NCBI GenBank assembly: GCA_013339895.1
Contig: JABACO010000005.1
Coordinates: forward strand, 11,705,509 to 11,769,508
From: Ephydatia muelleri
Taxonomy: Eukaryota > Porifera > Demospongiae > Spongillida > Spongillidae
Length of the DNA: 64,000 nt
Reading direction: 5' to 3'
Positions 33,305-45,654 of this stretch are shown piece by piece. The translations under genes were made by a program, and so were the position numbers. The stretch's first letter is position 1. Each line of letters opens with the position of its first letter. The notes beneath the pieces were generated by a model. The model saw only the letters and a list, made by a program, of their open reading frames with translations. It was not told the origin of the DNA and searched no databases.

Positions 33305-36300
33305 TCAGTGAATTGGTGATAACCCTGGTCTCATGTAGATGGGGTTTATGACGTCTGGACTGATGTATGCAGGGTTGTACATGGTTTTGTTCCTAGATTG
33401 AGACAAAGATGTACATCAACCCCAGTAATTGTAGACGACTTACGATGGAAATATCTCGTCTGGCTCTACTGTCATATCACGTATCTTTAAGAATCTTCTC
33501 TGCCTAATGCAGTATATTGTAAGTAAAACTGCAGGGGCAAAGCACCAGTCAAGTCAAGCATACTGTGGGGCAGTCCTGGTATACTTACTGCTAATAACTA
33601 TCAACAGGACAGCAGTTACGGACACAACTGCAAGAGATATTGCTAGTGACGTCAGTACTGAGGTGCTTTGCTACAAGGATAGGGGACAACTTTTAATGGC
33701 AGTGTTACACTGAATATTTTCCCCATAGCAATTTTGCCTTACTCAAATGAGTTTATTTTGAATGTTTGAAATGCTTGGAGTTTTTCTGGCTGCAGCTGGA
33801 AAGAATGGTGCATAATGATGAAAAAGTTTGTGCTAGAAAAAATCGCACAGGGATATTGAAACATGCACGATACCTTTACTTCTTCTGTCACTCACTTGCT
33901 TTGGATAATAAAGTCTCTCTACTTGACTGGTTAGTTATTTTGAAATGATTGATACATGGGGAGTGATTAGAAGGTTTGTGCGAGTTGTGAAAACCACTGG
34001 AGAACTGGCAATGGTACTGAAGGGTGCTGGGGAGGAGGTGGAGATACTCGAGGCTGCTGGGGAGGACTTCAAGGATGCTGGGAAGGAGGTAAAAGCAGTG
34101 AAGAGTGCTGGGGTAGAGGTGGATATATCATAGAGGGCTGGGGAGGAGGGTTCGATTGTAGTAATAAATGTCACAAGAGGAGTGGTACTTGATTGTTCTG
34201 AAAATGCAATGGCTGTACTAGAGGAAGGTTTTATAGTTTCAGCAGGAATTTTGGGGTCATTATATGATACAGTAGTTGTACCAAGTGCCTCGATAGCTGC
34301 GGTCATGGAGATGCTCGATGATGTCATTGTTTCAGAGATATTCAACACCGCTGTGACTGCAGAATCACTAGATGGAACTTCAAACGATACAATTGTGGCA
34401 TTCAATTGCGATGATGCACTAGGGGTCTGCTGGGGTATGGAACTCGAAACTGTGCTGATCAGAGCACTAGGGGTCTGCTGGGGTATGGAACTCGAAACTG
34501 TGCTGATCGGGGTACTAAGGGTCTGCTGGGGTATGGAACTTGGCACCATTGAAGGAGTGTTCACCGCACTGTTGCCAGCAACAGTTCGTGTGCCTTGGAT
34601 CGATGCTGTGTTTGTCTTTATGGGCGCTGATTTGATGGGTGATGTGATAGGGCTGATTTTGACCAGCGTACTGCTTGATGTCATCACTTGTACAGCGCTC
34701 CCTGTTCTCGTCTGTTGCACTGGTCTGTTCTGGACTACTGTCTGGGTACTAACTGCCACCTTGTTCTGCAAGAGATTGGTACTAGTGGCTCTGCTGCCCT
34801 GTGCACTATGTGTTGATGTAATGGCCACTTTAGGTTTCTCAGTGGTGGTGAGTGATGCTGTTTGCCCATTCAGCAATGGCACAGACACCGGGAGCTTGAT
34901 GACCTGTCTTTCGATGTCAGCATTTGTGGGATTAGCAAGTGGCATCACTGTACATGGAGAGTAAATTTGTATTTTCATTTTTGGTTGCACATTCAATCAA
35001 AGGGGTAAAGTGGGTACATTGCCAACATGCTTTTAAAAAGATGAATCATAATGCATTACATAATCAGGTTTCTGCTTACCATTTGGCTGTCTGCTTTTGT
35101 CAACAGCCTGCAAAGCTGAAATTCGTACAAAGTCACTTGAGATGCAGATGACAGTGTCACTGGTGCTTGCATTCATGTCTTTTTTCTTTATGTACTTTCC
35201 ATCTGACCACCACAACCAATTAGAAGTATAAGTGATACTTGATACAACCCCTCCTGTATTTTGTATTACGGTGGACATGACATCGCCCACAACAATCTTT
35301 TCAAGCATGCCATAGCATGAAATCGACCAGTATAGCACTTTTGAAGTGATGTTAAGAGCAATTGGCCAATATTTAGTTGCACAACGAGGGCTACTGCTCT
35401 GTTTGATCACTTGCTTCCAGCTGGCGTTAAGTATGGATGCACGTTGAATATTCTGCTGCTGGCCATCACTCCAGTGTATCCAACTGTCAGGGTCGAAATA
35501 CAAAACTAATATAATTTTAGATAGTTTTGAAGAGAAAATAAACCTTACCCCATAATAGGATCAACAGCAATCCCCAGAGGTGAAGTGTCATAGCCAGTGT
35601 CCATAAACACTAATATGCTGCCAGTGGAGATGTCAAATACTTTAATTTGTCTATCATTGGTGTTTGTCCAGTAAACCCTGTCTGATATCCAATCTACAGC
35701 CAGTGCTGAGAGTGTTGTGCCATTGGAGATAATGCTCGGATTGACCACATCACTGTTGAGTGTTGCCATTTTCACGTAACTGGTTATACTATCTGCCTCA
35801 TCAGAGATCCAGAAGACCAATCCAAGTCTGCATAATTAGAACCAAAGTTGTGCATTATTGTTAGATTGTGACCTTCTATCAGGGTAACTGATGGGCAATA
35901 GAACTGTGGTCACTTCAATGCATCTAGCCACAGCCACAGCAATACCTCAGCGTGTCATGCATCACCCATTACTTGCCTCCCCAAACCATCACCTATCACC
36001 ATCACCCCACCCACCCTATGACCCACCAAAATGCCATTATCTCTGCGACGTCCATTCACCTCTCGCGCGTTGCGAGCAATGAGAAGATAATGTTAAGTGT
36101 TTGCGGCAATGAGATAATTCAATCTATTAGCAGGCTTCTGGTAGGATAATTGACACCCAACTCTCCTAGTATACAGATTGACACCTGCCTAGCGACGTGC
36201 AACTGTAAAAGCAACTTCTTTTGCAGGTGAAATTTATTTGTCATTTAACGGCAGCTAAGCTATTCACCATACCTGTAATGAACGTCCAGTGCGATAACAG

Positions 36301-36646
36301 TATGCGGGTCGCTGTAAAACATGGACGCGCTGTCCTGGTCTTCGTTCGTCATCATCAGTATTTCCGAACCTTGAGAGTATATATGATAGGTGCTACGGGC
36401 GGAAGCGTGTATTTGTCAAGAGATGACGCCGAAAATTAGATTGCACATGAACACCAACATGCACAGTTTTTGACATGCGCAACGTTTACGATGCACATGC
36501 TTTTGCTTATATCTATAAAGGCAATGCAATGTCTCGTCGATATCCACTGCTTATATTGTACAGTTTTACCTATCTTCTGCCCACGCCGCATCGATGCGTA
36601 GGTTAAGGATGACGGAGAACGCAGCGAGGATCCAACACGTCGTCAT
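33305..36646 (-). pseudogene. YWTD-propeller/NPxY receptor, copy D (broken before the membrane helix)
   Basis: Exons align to copy C: 36646-36570, 36392-36273, 35827-35549, 35483-35080, 34947-33896, 33795-33743, 33670-33589, 33528-33444, 33392-33305. Signal peptide, propeller and stalk are open, with small changes such as IHWSD for IYWSD and FYSDP for FYSDL. Near 33939 one A of a five-A run is missing, giving a stop after HVSIISK. Independently, the last codon of exon 6 is TGA where copy C has CGA. Both lesions precede the membrane helix, so an expressed transcript would encode a secreted ectodomain. The helix and both tail motifs (NPAY, NPIY) still read correctly downstream. A homopolymer sequencing error is possible for the first lesion but not for the second. 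Confidence 0.82.
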
Positions 36647-36851
36647 TGCTCCAAAAAAAAGTGCCACTTCCAGCGACGGTGCGGGCAATTATAATAAACA
36701 CCAAGTAACATCGTGGGCTTCGCAAAACCGCAATATACTGTATTTGGAACGCGCGTATAGCCCGCGGGCGGGAAGCATTTTAGCTGAACACACTATACTC
36801 ACAAATATACATCTGATGGCATGATTGTAACGTATATGTGGCATTTTAAAC

Positions 36852-37500
36852 CCCATGGAGTATTGCAACTCGTAACATCGGCACTGTGCTTGTGCAAAAC
36901 ACAAAAGGATAGAAAAATACTGAATGTAGTGTGAAGTGCTGAAAATAAGAAGTTTGTAGCTTTATACCCGTTCGGAAGTTCTATAGCAATTCAAGCGTAA
37001 GGGATTTTTATAATGACTTATTGTAGTAATAATAATAATATTGGACAGTAATCCGAGAAAATGGCGCCTTGGATACAATTAGTACCAGTCGTGTGATATA
37101 AATAGATAAAAATCGGCTACAGTGAAGAGGCATAGTCGTCCAGTCGGACCCACAATTTAGCATATAAGGTCCCTTTTCGCGGAAACAATCCGTTTGTGTA
37201 TAGCGGATGTATACGTACAGTATATACTTGATTTTTTTCTTCACTCTGTCACAGCTTGCTACTTCATATATAGATATAGGTGCCTAGCGCATGCATTATA
37301 CCATTACACGCAAAAGCACTTGCAAAATTCAGAGCCTTACAACTCCATGAGTTTGAAATTTGAAATCTTTCATGCATCATAGGCTGGTCTCTGGTTCAGA
37401 GACATGTTTTCGTGGGGCAGCAAATGGGTTGAAGACCTCATGTCGAAGAACGTCTCTTGCCGCTGGTACAGTCATAATGTTTGGTCTGAGGCCGAGATGT
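36852..37500. other. Unique flank after the tandem array, no gene recognised
   Basis: Similarity to the other units stops at about 36851. The region is AT rich and has a short TAATAATAATAATA run (about 37025). It also has CCCTTTTCGCGGAAACAATCC at about 37169, repeated at about 37713. I see no supported coding region. Confidence 0.55.
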
Positions 37501-37507
37501 ATAAGGC

Positions 37508-37699
37508 GTCCGTCTATTTCGCATAGGCTATGTCACGAATGGCAGATTCATCATGTATAGCAATGAATTGCACATCTCTCTCAGCTTGTCATGTGACTCC
37601 CTAACTGCGTGCAAACATTCAACAGCATTATTACTGCAAATTGTCAGGCGCTTGATATCTCGCGTGCCTCTTTGCGTCGTCAGTCACCCATTCAGCTGA
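37508..37699. repeat. Direct repeat, copy 1 (partner at 45655-45841)
   Basis: About 190 bp nearly identical to the segment immediately upstream of the EGF-module gene ATG (both begin GTCCGTCTATTTCGCATAGG). Differences are scattered substitutions and small indels. Confidence 0.85.
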
Positions 37700-37815
37700 G
37701 CCTACTGGAATGCATGTGTTCCCTTTTCGCGGAAACAATCCCATTTCAAGGTAGTGCTCTACAACAGAAGATATCGGAAAACATATAAATGATCTTCCTC
37801 TGCTGATACCAGACT

Positions 37816-39790
37816 ATGGAAAGCTCATCAGTACTATTCTGTTGGTCAACGTACTGGATATATATGCCATCGGCAGGCATTCGTGATGTACTAGTTGTCT
37901 CTTTGAAGGAAGAAAAGCAGGTAAGATTTCATTCGACGTATACGGCGTCGCATGAAGTCATATATTTTATACCTCGCTGTACAGAATTTAAATGATATCG
38001 CACTATGATGAAAGCTTCTCGCAGAGTTGCAACAGTGGAAGAGTTTTATAGCATATTGGAGCAGGTTCACTCTAAAGACTGTCTACATACGGGCTCAAAA
38101 AAGACATTTGCCAAGGTTTGCACGTTTTAAATGTTCCTTATGCTACTCGCATGTTCCTATAGAAGTGTGGTAGAGCAGCTCTGCATGTGAAACTTGCAGT
38201 CTTCGTGTGCCTCAAAAAACCAAACCTCCACTGAGGCCTATAGTGGCAAATGGATTCTTTTCACGTGTACAGGTCAGTATATTTTTCTGCCCAAAACTTT
38301 TTCACTTACAGATTGATCTGATTGACATGAGGCATTTGCCTCTTGATGGCAATAAGTGGATCTTGCATATTGTTGACCATTGGTCAAAGTTCAATTTAGT
38401 ATATCCACTATACCATGCACAGAAGACTGCCAAAGAAGTGACAAATGCTCTTGAGACGTGGGTTTTCCCTATATTGGGTCTCCCTACTATCCTGCATAGT
38501 GAGACTTTGTGAATCATTTGATTGAGGACGTTCTAGCCACTTGGCCAGGAGCTGTACAGCTAGTGAGTGGTCGGCCGCAACATCCTCAATTGCAAGGCCT
38601 GGTGGAACAAGCTCACTATACACTGGAACGAATGATGAGTTCCAGAATTGCAGAGTCAGCATCCAATTCTCCTCCCTGGACTCACTGACTACCACACATT
38701 GTCTGTAAGTTCTGCCTTGCAAATGTATATAAGCATGTTGATGCATTATACAGTGTGTATAGTTATAATTATGATTATGCAGATACAATCAATGCTCAAG
38801 TGCATAGCTCCACAAAGCACACTCCATTTGAACTTGTGTTTGGGCTACCACCAAGATCAGTTGTGGTACCAGATGCAAGACTTAAGGGACTCATCAATGA
38901 AGAGGCTTGATTAAATGTACCTACTGGCGAGATGGAGAGTGCCCAGGACACATCTGATGTGGATTGTATTACTGTTGAACTGACTCTCCAACACAATTCT
39001 GCAACTACTATCCAAAACAGCTCCCCATCCATCCATGATAGCATCCATCACAGTCCCCCATCTGTCAAAGAAAGCATGTTTGACAGTTCACCAACTTTGA
39101 GTGATGTCATCCAACACAGTCCTGTTCTTAACAATTCTCAGGATGTTACTAGCAATGATATAGTAACACTAATTCAACACTATGTGACGGTGTGAGTATA
39201 GATGTTGCAACTCTGAGTCTGAAACAGAAGCGAAGGATAAAACACTTCACATTTTGGACTCTGAAGCAAAAACTGAAGATCAATTTGTAGCAGACGAAAA
39301 CAACTCGCAACAATTGAGAAGCACAGACTCGTACGAGAGAAAGCAGACATGAACTATATGAAAACTGCATTAAAGATGCAAGAAAAGTTTTCGAAGATGC
39401 CGCACACAGTTCGTGAGTTTAGAGTTGGAGAGCATGTCAGTACCGCGCATTGATTGGAGTTGCACAGACCTATTGCGACTATGTATCGTTGTCCAGATAG
39501 TTGGTAAAGCACAATCATTACATCGTCTCCGTTGTAAATCCGGAGTAATTCAGAGATGTCAGTATGACATACCATTGGATGGATGGGAAAATGAACCTCG
39601 AATAAGTTTGAAAGAATTAAGCTGCAAAAAATCAGGCACCTTGGAATTCGTTCACAGACAATAAATGCAATTGCAAGGCGGAAAAATGTGATAACTTTAG
39701 ATGCTCTTGTAGGGAGAACAAAATATATTGCAGCAATCACTATCACAAGAATAGAGGTCCACCTGAAAAAATATCTGAAATAGAAAAAGG
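37816..39790 (+). pseudogene. KRBA2/Gin-like integrase gene, decayed
   Basis: A possible first exon runs 37816-37920, with donor GTAAGA. A later exon reads VATVEEFYSILEQVHSKDC (about 38026-38115). CETCSLRVPQKTKPPLRPIV follows, ending at 38272, and a 39-base GT-AG intron (38273-38311) leads to IDLIDMRHLPLDGNKWIL and HIVDHWSKF, an integrase core start. The second Asp motif is lost by a small deletion at about 38500 (LHSE then stop). Later pieces include GRPQHPQLQGLVEQAH, KHTPFELVFGLPPRSVV (38812-38866), SIPLDGWENEPRIS, and a CXC-like cysteine cluster (CNCKAEKC, CSCREN, about 39667-39740). The order matches KRAB-A domain containing 2-like/SCAND3-like integrases of transposon origin. Several frameshifts and stops make it a pseudogene. 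Confidence 0.65.
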
Positions 39791-39799
39791 TGAGGTGGC

Positions 39800-40440
39800 A
39801 TTACATATGCATAGTGCATGGGGCCTGTGTTGGGAATATTCAATATAACCCAGTACTACATGGCCAGAAATAGCGGACATGAATAATTGAAACCCGCGAC
39901 GCGCGTCATGAAAAATTGAAGTATGGAACGTCTATGGAGATTTGCATTCAAACGTGTACAATTCTTTGCTGGAGACCCGTAACTATGTTTCCAGGCAAAA
40001 TTGTGATAAAGGTACTCTGAATGGAACTTCTTGTATTATTTTGTTCCGCCAAAATGTGCACACAGCTAATTCGAAACTGGGTTTTATGAAAATACATACA
40101 TTGAATGGAAGATGGTGCATTTATCAACCGTTTCTCCCTTATAGCACGCCGTGTAGACCCGCTACTCAAGTTTCCAAGGCAGATCCTAAAGGCCAAATCA
40201 TCTGGCCATATACTTATACTATGGTGTTAATTTTGCCACATACATAGATGATTCAAAATGGACTTTTCTAGGTTGTGCAGCATGACATTATTAAACGTTA
40301 TGGTTAATAATTGTACAGTACACTGGTCGTTACATGCTATACATACATGTACATCCGTAACTTCTAAAATCGCTGTACCTTGCGAGTACATGGTATTCAG
40401 TGTATCCTCGCGTTCATTCTAGCTTTCGCTTTGTGAAGAC
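39800..40440. other. No recognisable feature
   Basis: Between two decayed transposon-derived genes. I see only short frames without family resemblance. Confidence 0.4.
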
Positions 40441-40454
40441 AACCATATATCTAT

Positions 40455-43280
40455 ATGGAATTGGATGAGAACGTGCAACCAGCTAGCAGCCAAAGAAGCT
40501 ATACGCTTTCGAAAGATGTGCTACCTCCGTTGGAGACACTAGTGGTGACTATTGTGGGGTCCACTGAACTTGATGGTATACTATCTGTAGCGATACCAAA
40601 CCGTCTGCTAGAAGACTGGGCAAATTCACGGAGCACCGATACAAGCTTCGTGGCGTTGTTAAATGAACGTATTGAGGACGATATCATGTCTTTCGACCCA
40701 GACGCGACACGTTTAGAGACACAATTGTATCGCAGATCGCTGAGTGTTGCATCTAAACTTAGAAAAACGAGGGGTGCAAAGAGGATCGATGTGCTATTTG
40801 GCTCCACAATCACTACAATTTATAAAGGTGAGTTGTTTCCTGCTGCCATGCTTGTTGAAGAACAAAGCGTAGCGAACGACTTATTGACTGAAGCCGATGC
40901 TATGATATACGATTTGCAGAATCAGCTAATTTTCGCGTGAGGCAGGAACTGACTGAAGCACACGAAACGCTTGCTTCACAGTATTGTAACAAAGGAGGTA
41001 AATTAGATGATGTAAGCAACATGCAGGCCCGCTCGATGGAAAGTACAAGATGTAGTTAGTTGCACAAGTAGATCGTTGGAATTCCTGCATGCCATCATAC
41101 GAGATTACTCTTGACTCACATGTCATACCACCACTGGAAAACCTCTAACTATGCCTCTGTTATCAGGAACCACTGATATCGATAACTCCGACAGCACCGA
41201 GGCAAATCTAAGGGTTTTAATTGTATCCGCTAAATAGATTCGGAGTAAGCGACAAGTTTTACCAAGAACTTTCCATGCTTTTCTCAGAGCTTCAATGCCG
41301 TAAAAAAAAACGCACACCGAACTTAATGATATCTTGGACCTCATCCGCATCGAGGGATATGAAGGTGCCTATCGGCCGTTTGAAAGTACTTTGTGCAAAC
41401 ACTTGTCAATATTGGTAATAGTAAACATTACAAACAATACATGCATGTAATAATTCATTCTTCTCAATGCAAATAGCAATAAACCCAGCAGTATTTGCAT
41501 CTGGTAAAAATCAGGATTTCTGGGGATGGTGCTAAGTTCTCAAGAACGTCTAATTTCATTCTATTATCATATATGCTATCCTGGAACCTTCCATTGGACA
41601 ATACTTATCCGGACTAGGTAAGAAAGTGAATAGACCTACTCATGCAGTTATGTTTACTATTTATAATACTGTCGGTGCATGCAGGCAACCATACTATTGC
41701 AGTAGTCAAAGGTATGGAAGATTACTAAACAATCTCCGCAGCGTTTTCTGTGACCTTTGATGAAATTAATCATCTTCAGCAGACAGCTTTGTCAATGTCA
41801 ATGGTAACCCTTACCCTATTGAACTCTTTCTGAGTTCAGACATGAAGGTTGGTGTTGTCTAGTTTAAGGAGGTACCCCATGCACGTTCTTTCTATGTTCT
41901 AATAGTTAGTTTACGCTTTTGACACTGCATGGGTCTAAATGGAGCAAATTCTATATACGCTTGCCCATTTTGCACGATGCACCGTGATAACAGGTTTGAA
42001 CGTACTAAGCCTGTTACAGTGAAATGTGGTACATAATGCCTTTCTCTAGATGGGACATGTCAAAGGCAGAAGCGCACTTTACCAACACTGTTGTGAGAAC
42101 ACTTGCTACTCTTAAGTGAGGAATATATATATATATAAATTCCTACATGTCCTAACTGCATCTTGCAGATGCGGCTTTGCTACCAATGGCAAAATGGCAG
42201 CGCAGCACAAAGGCTCAATACATCGGCCACTCACTTCTATACCACTTCATCATGTGATACTTGATGAATTACATGTATTGTTAAGGATTTTTGATGTGAT
42301 GCTACGAAACCTTATAATGATTATGAAGTCAATGGATGATCGGCTTCGTCTTCACACTAACTTGCATCTACATCAACTGGTGGCATGCGTTAAAAGTTGC
42401 GGTGTTTTTCGTTCAATGTTTGGGAATCAGTGTCAAGTAGTGGCAATTTTGCGTGGACATCCTTAACGGGTGAAAGTGTGAAGAAAGTTTTAAAGTTACA
42501 CATGCACACTATGTACAAACATTGCATCCCATCATCTTCTACTTACACTAGCTACTTCCGCCAAAAATGAAAGCTATCCCTCTGCCAAGTGCATTGCTGC
42601 CAACTATTGTTAAACTGTGGACGGTATATGCAAGGGGGAGGTGGGGGTGGGGGTGGATAGAATTAAATCAATATTGAGCAGGTTTCTATATTGAATGTTA
42701 AAACAGGATTTTGAAGAGTTGTACACTATGATATCCAGTGAGTCACCACCATTAAATGCTGCAGATGACATTCATCAGGTGTGTTGTCAGGTACACCAAA
42801 CAATGCTGTCATACTGTTATAGAGCAAGAGATGGGTTGAACTATTCTTGAGCATCAAAGAGGATGGTCACCAACTCAAGCATGTAACTCCATACATTCAT
42901 GCCATGGTGTATCATGTTCCAAACAGCATGGAAGTATGAAGCAGTTTTCTTGTCAAGGTAAATTGTACACTAATAGTATGCAAACGTCAAATATTCTTTC
43001 AGGTGTGGAGAAGCATAATGATGACGCCAAGAGAAATTACTTCTCCAGCAACCAGTGGGATGCCCCAGCAGAAGACAGAGTACAGGCTGGAAGAGCTGCG
43101 TGAGTATGCCAGAGAAAGGAGGTCTTACACTAAGCATAATTCTGCATACTGGCATGAAGGAGGGATTGAGGCCCATCGGTCTGAAACTCGGGAAGCACAC
43201 CTACATCAAATGAACATTGCCAAGACATCCTTAAAGCATGATTACAGTACTGCTGGAGGACAACTACATGTATAACATTA
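40455..43280 (+). pseudogene. Decayed multi-exon transposase-like gene of an unnamed family
   Basis: The ATG at 40455 opens 161 codons (MELDENVQPASS...) and continues in other frames and exons: ELTEAHETLASQYC (about 40945), LNRFGVSDKFYQELSM (about 41230) and VKIRISGDGAKFSRTSNFIL (about 41503). Then come GANSIYACPFCTMHRDNRF (about 41940), IPLHHVILDELHVLLRIFDV (about 42238), WVELFLSIKEDG (about 42833) and GVEKHNDDAKRNYFSSNQWD (about 43003). From memory the same ordered blocks recur in uncharacterised sponge and cnidarian predicted proteins; I cannot verify that here. The invariant GDGA Asp, a CxxC-H finger-like block and a DELH block suggest a DDE-type transposase fold, but that is inference. 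Frames are broken many times. Confidence 0.5.
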
Positions 43281-43310
43281 CTGCAATGTTGTTTACAATG
43301 AGCTCCAATG

Positions 43311-43741
43311 TTTGGAATGAGCTCTGCATGATGTTGCCTGCAGGAGTTCATAATGTTTGCCTTCAAGCATACACGGGCCTATGAACTTTAAATGAGTGTG
43401 ATAAAATGGTGCGTTCCAACAGATAAGATTATGTAGTGGGCTTTACGTGTACCACATGCATGTATCCACCTCATCCTGACTTAATTCAGCTGATCAATGT
43501 GAAAGCAGTTCAGGAATTGATTCTCTGGCTAGACCATGCTGTGAATAAGGTCTATAGGTTGTCTGCAATTATGATCTATATATTGTCTCTTGTTACTCCT
43601 GTACTATAGATGTTTTGAATGAGCTCTGCATGATGTTGCCTGCAGGCGGTCATAACGTTTGCCTTCAAACATCCATTGGCCTATGAATGTGATAAAAGGG
43701 TGCATTCCAACAGATAATCATGTACATGTAGCGGGCTTTAC
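43311..43741. repeat. Two-copy direct repeat of about 135 bp
   Basis: Segments 43311-43445 and 43612-43741 share GAATGAGCTCTGCATGATG and run in parallel through CAACAGATAA to GGGCTTTAC. They are separated by about 165 bp. No coding role is seen. Confidence 0.75.
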
Positions 43742-43759
43742 CACTGTACTTTGCGCACC

Positions 43760-44940
43760 TAATGTCCATGCACAAGAGTTATTCCAGGGTTTTAAGCCGT
43801 TCGTATGTGTGCATGATATGACGCTTTCCTAAATTTGTTTAGGATATTTTAAAAATCGTAAATGTACATCTCCTTGTAATCACACATGTTGCACAACTTG
43901 TACATGGTTATAGCTATGGACTTCCTTTTTCAACGCATCATATTACACCTTTTCTGTATAGTAAAATGTATATTGTGGGATCTTGCTTTAACTTCGTGTT
44001 TTTATCCCCGAATCCCACGATTATCAAAACCCACTATGCTTTTTGCTGATATGACCATGCAAATTGCACCAGCACATTAAAAATGATTCAGATGGTAAAT
44101 AATCGTGGGCTACATGTATACAACAGAAATTTCTCCATGTGCTGTTTGATAGCTTCGAACGCTTTGGCTTAACTTACGCCAACGAAACGGCACTACTATT
44201 CACATTCCCGCCTGATGTAGCGACACCTCGCGTTAAAATACTCAATCGGTTATCATGATTAGTTCCACTATTGTGTCGCGTGAGAATGCAAGAAATTACT
44301 TGGTATGGCCTGGGAACAAACAAAACGCTCAACTAAATTTGTGCATGCGTATGTAGGATATAGTTTTGATAGTGTTTGGGCAACAACAAAAGCATGTCAG
44401 GACCTGTTGTTATTATACACTAGTCTGGCACGCAGAATTTTTAATTTGCGCACTTGCGCTGCATCAATCCACATAAGCGTGGGCGTACCGTTTTTCTCGT
44501 TGCAGAAACGGAGGTTTGGCACACTATATCGCGATATCGTAGTCTTACTATTTTAATGGTCTCGTGAGCAGAAGTCTCGTGAGCAGACGATACATCAATA
44601 CTCAAAAGATGACGCACATAATGACATATAATTATATGCTCGGTTGTAGTTAGTTAATTTGTCTTGAATTTAATTAATGGATACTTAAAGTTCTTTACAT
44701 GATACACGTATATTATAATCAAACCGATTATTAGAGAATACTAAACCTGTTTAGAATTCGATTTGAAAAAATAATTTTAGTTAATTGATTTGAATAAATA
44801 ATTTCTTGTCTTGAAACATGATAAATCATTAAAAAAGGTGGCAAAGTTATTGGTGAAATCAGAATTCTCAAATCTCTATCACAACCTTACATATTCACTC
44901 ATGTCCTCCATTTCTGGCCATGCTGGAGCCTTAAAGAACA
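43760..44940. other. No recognisable gene
   Basis: AT-rich sequence between the decayed transposase-like gene and the Ulp1-like relic. I could not connect any exon with confidence. Confidence 0.4.
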
Positions 44941-44955
44941 CCCTTTATTCAGATA

Positions 44956-45430
44956 TTGAACATTAACAACAATCATTGGATAACAATATCTACCATTGCT
45001 GTACCACCATCTATTGTCAAAGTGTATGATAGCAACCATGGACAACTTCCTCATCATGAGCAAAAGTTAGTGGCAGATATTTTGCAGTCTTGTCAACCTG
45101 ATATTGTAATCCATTACATTGATGTCCAAAAACAAGCTAATACAGCTTGTTCTCAATAGCATTTGCAACTGCACTAACTTTTGGTCAAGATCAAGATCCT
45201 GCCATGATATATTTTGATCAGGAAAAAATGAGGCAGCACGTTATCAACTGCTTTGAAATTGGACACATGTCATTGTTCCCAACCCATGGTCACCGAAACC
45301 CACAGCATGCAACACACCACAGAAACCATTTCTATTTATTGTATTTGCCATCTCATTGCTGAAGGCACCATGATACAATGTTTCTCCTGTAAAGAATGGT
45401 TTCATAAGTCCTGTGTGTCTGTTCATTCTT
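44956..45430 (+). pseudogene. Ulp1-type (C48) cysteine protease relic with PHD-like end
   Basis: Reads NINNNHWITISTIAVPPS (catalytic His region) and VKVYDSNHGQLPHHEQKL (Asp region). It then reads VQKQANTA, which should be followed by D-C-G and LFAIAFATA. Those three codons are deleted, so the catalytic Cys is missing and the frame shifts (about 45145). It continues LTFGQDQDPAMIYFDQEKM, then YCICHLIAEGTMIQCFSCKE, a PHD/zinc-like end (about 45335-45425). Such proteases are common C-terminal parts of large transposons. It may be the 3' end of the element starting at 40455. Confidence 0.55.
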
Positions 45431-45515
45431 AGTGTTGTATTTGTTTCAGGTCTTCATGCAGTGATGCATTGACACTCATGAATTATTATAACTCATGGAC
45501 AGAGAGGTGAGAGGG

Positions 45516-45596
45516 GGTACGCGGTTGAATAACCGGGTACGCGGTTGATCAACCGGGTGCCCGGTTGATCAACCGGCGTCCCGTTGATCAACGGGA
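45516..45596. repeat. Cluster of palindromic GGTTGATCAACC units
   Basis: Four successive, slightly varied palindromes (GCGGTTGAATAACCGGGT, GCGGTTGATCAACCGGGT, CCGGTTGATCAACCGG, CCCGTTGATCAACGGG) in about 80 bp. It lies between the Ulp1 relic and the promoter-proximal repeat. Confidence 0.8.
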
Positions 45597-45654
45597 CTAA
45601 TTGATCATCGATACAGATTATCTAGCGTAGCGGTAATGTAATGCATGAGACGTA

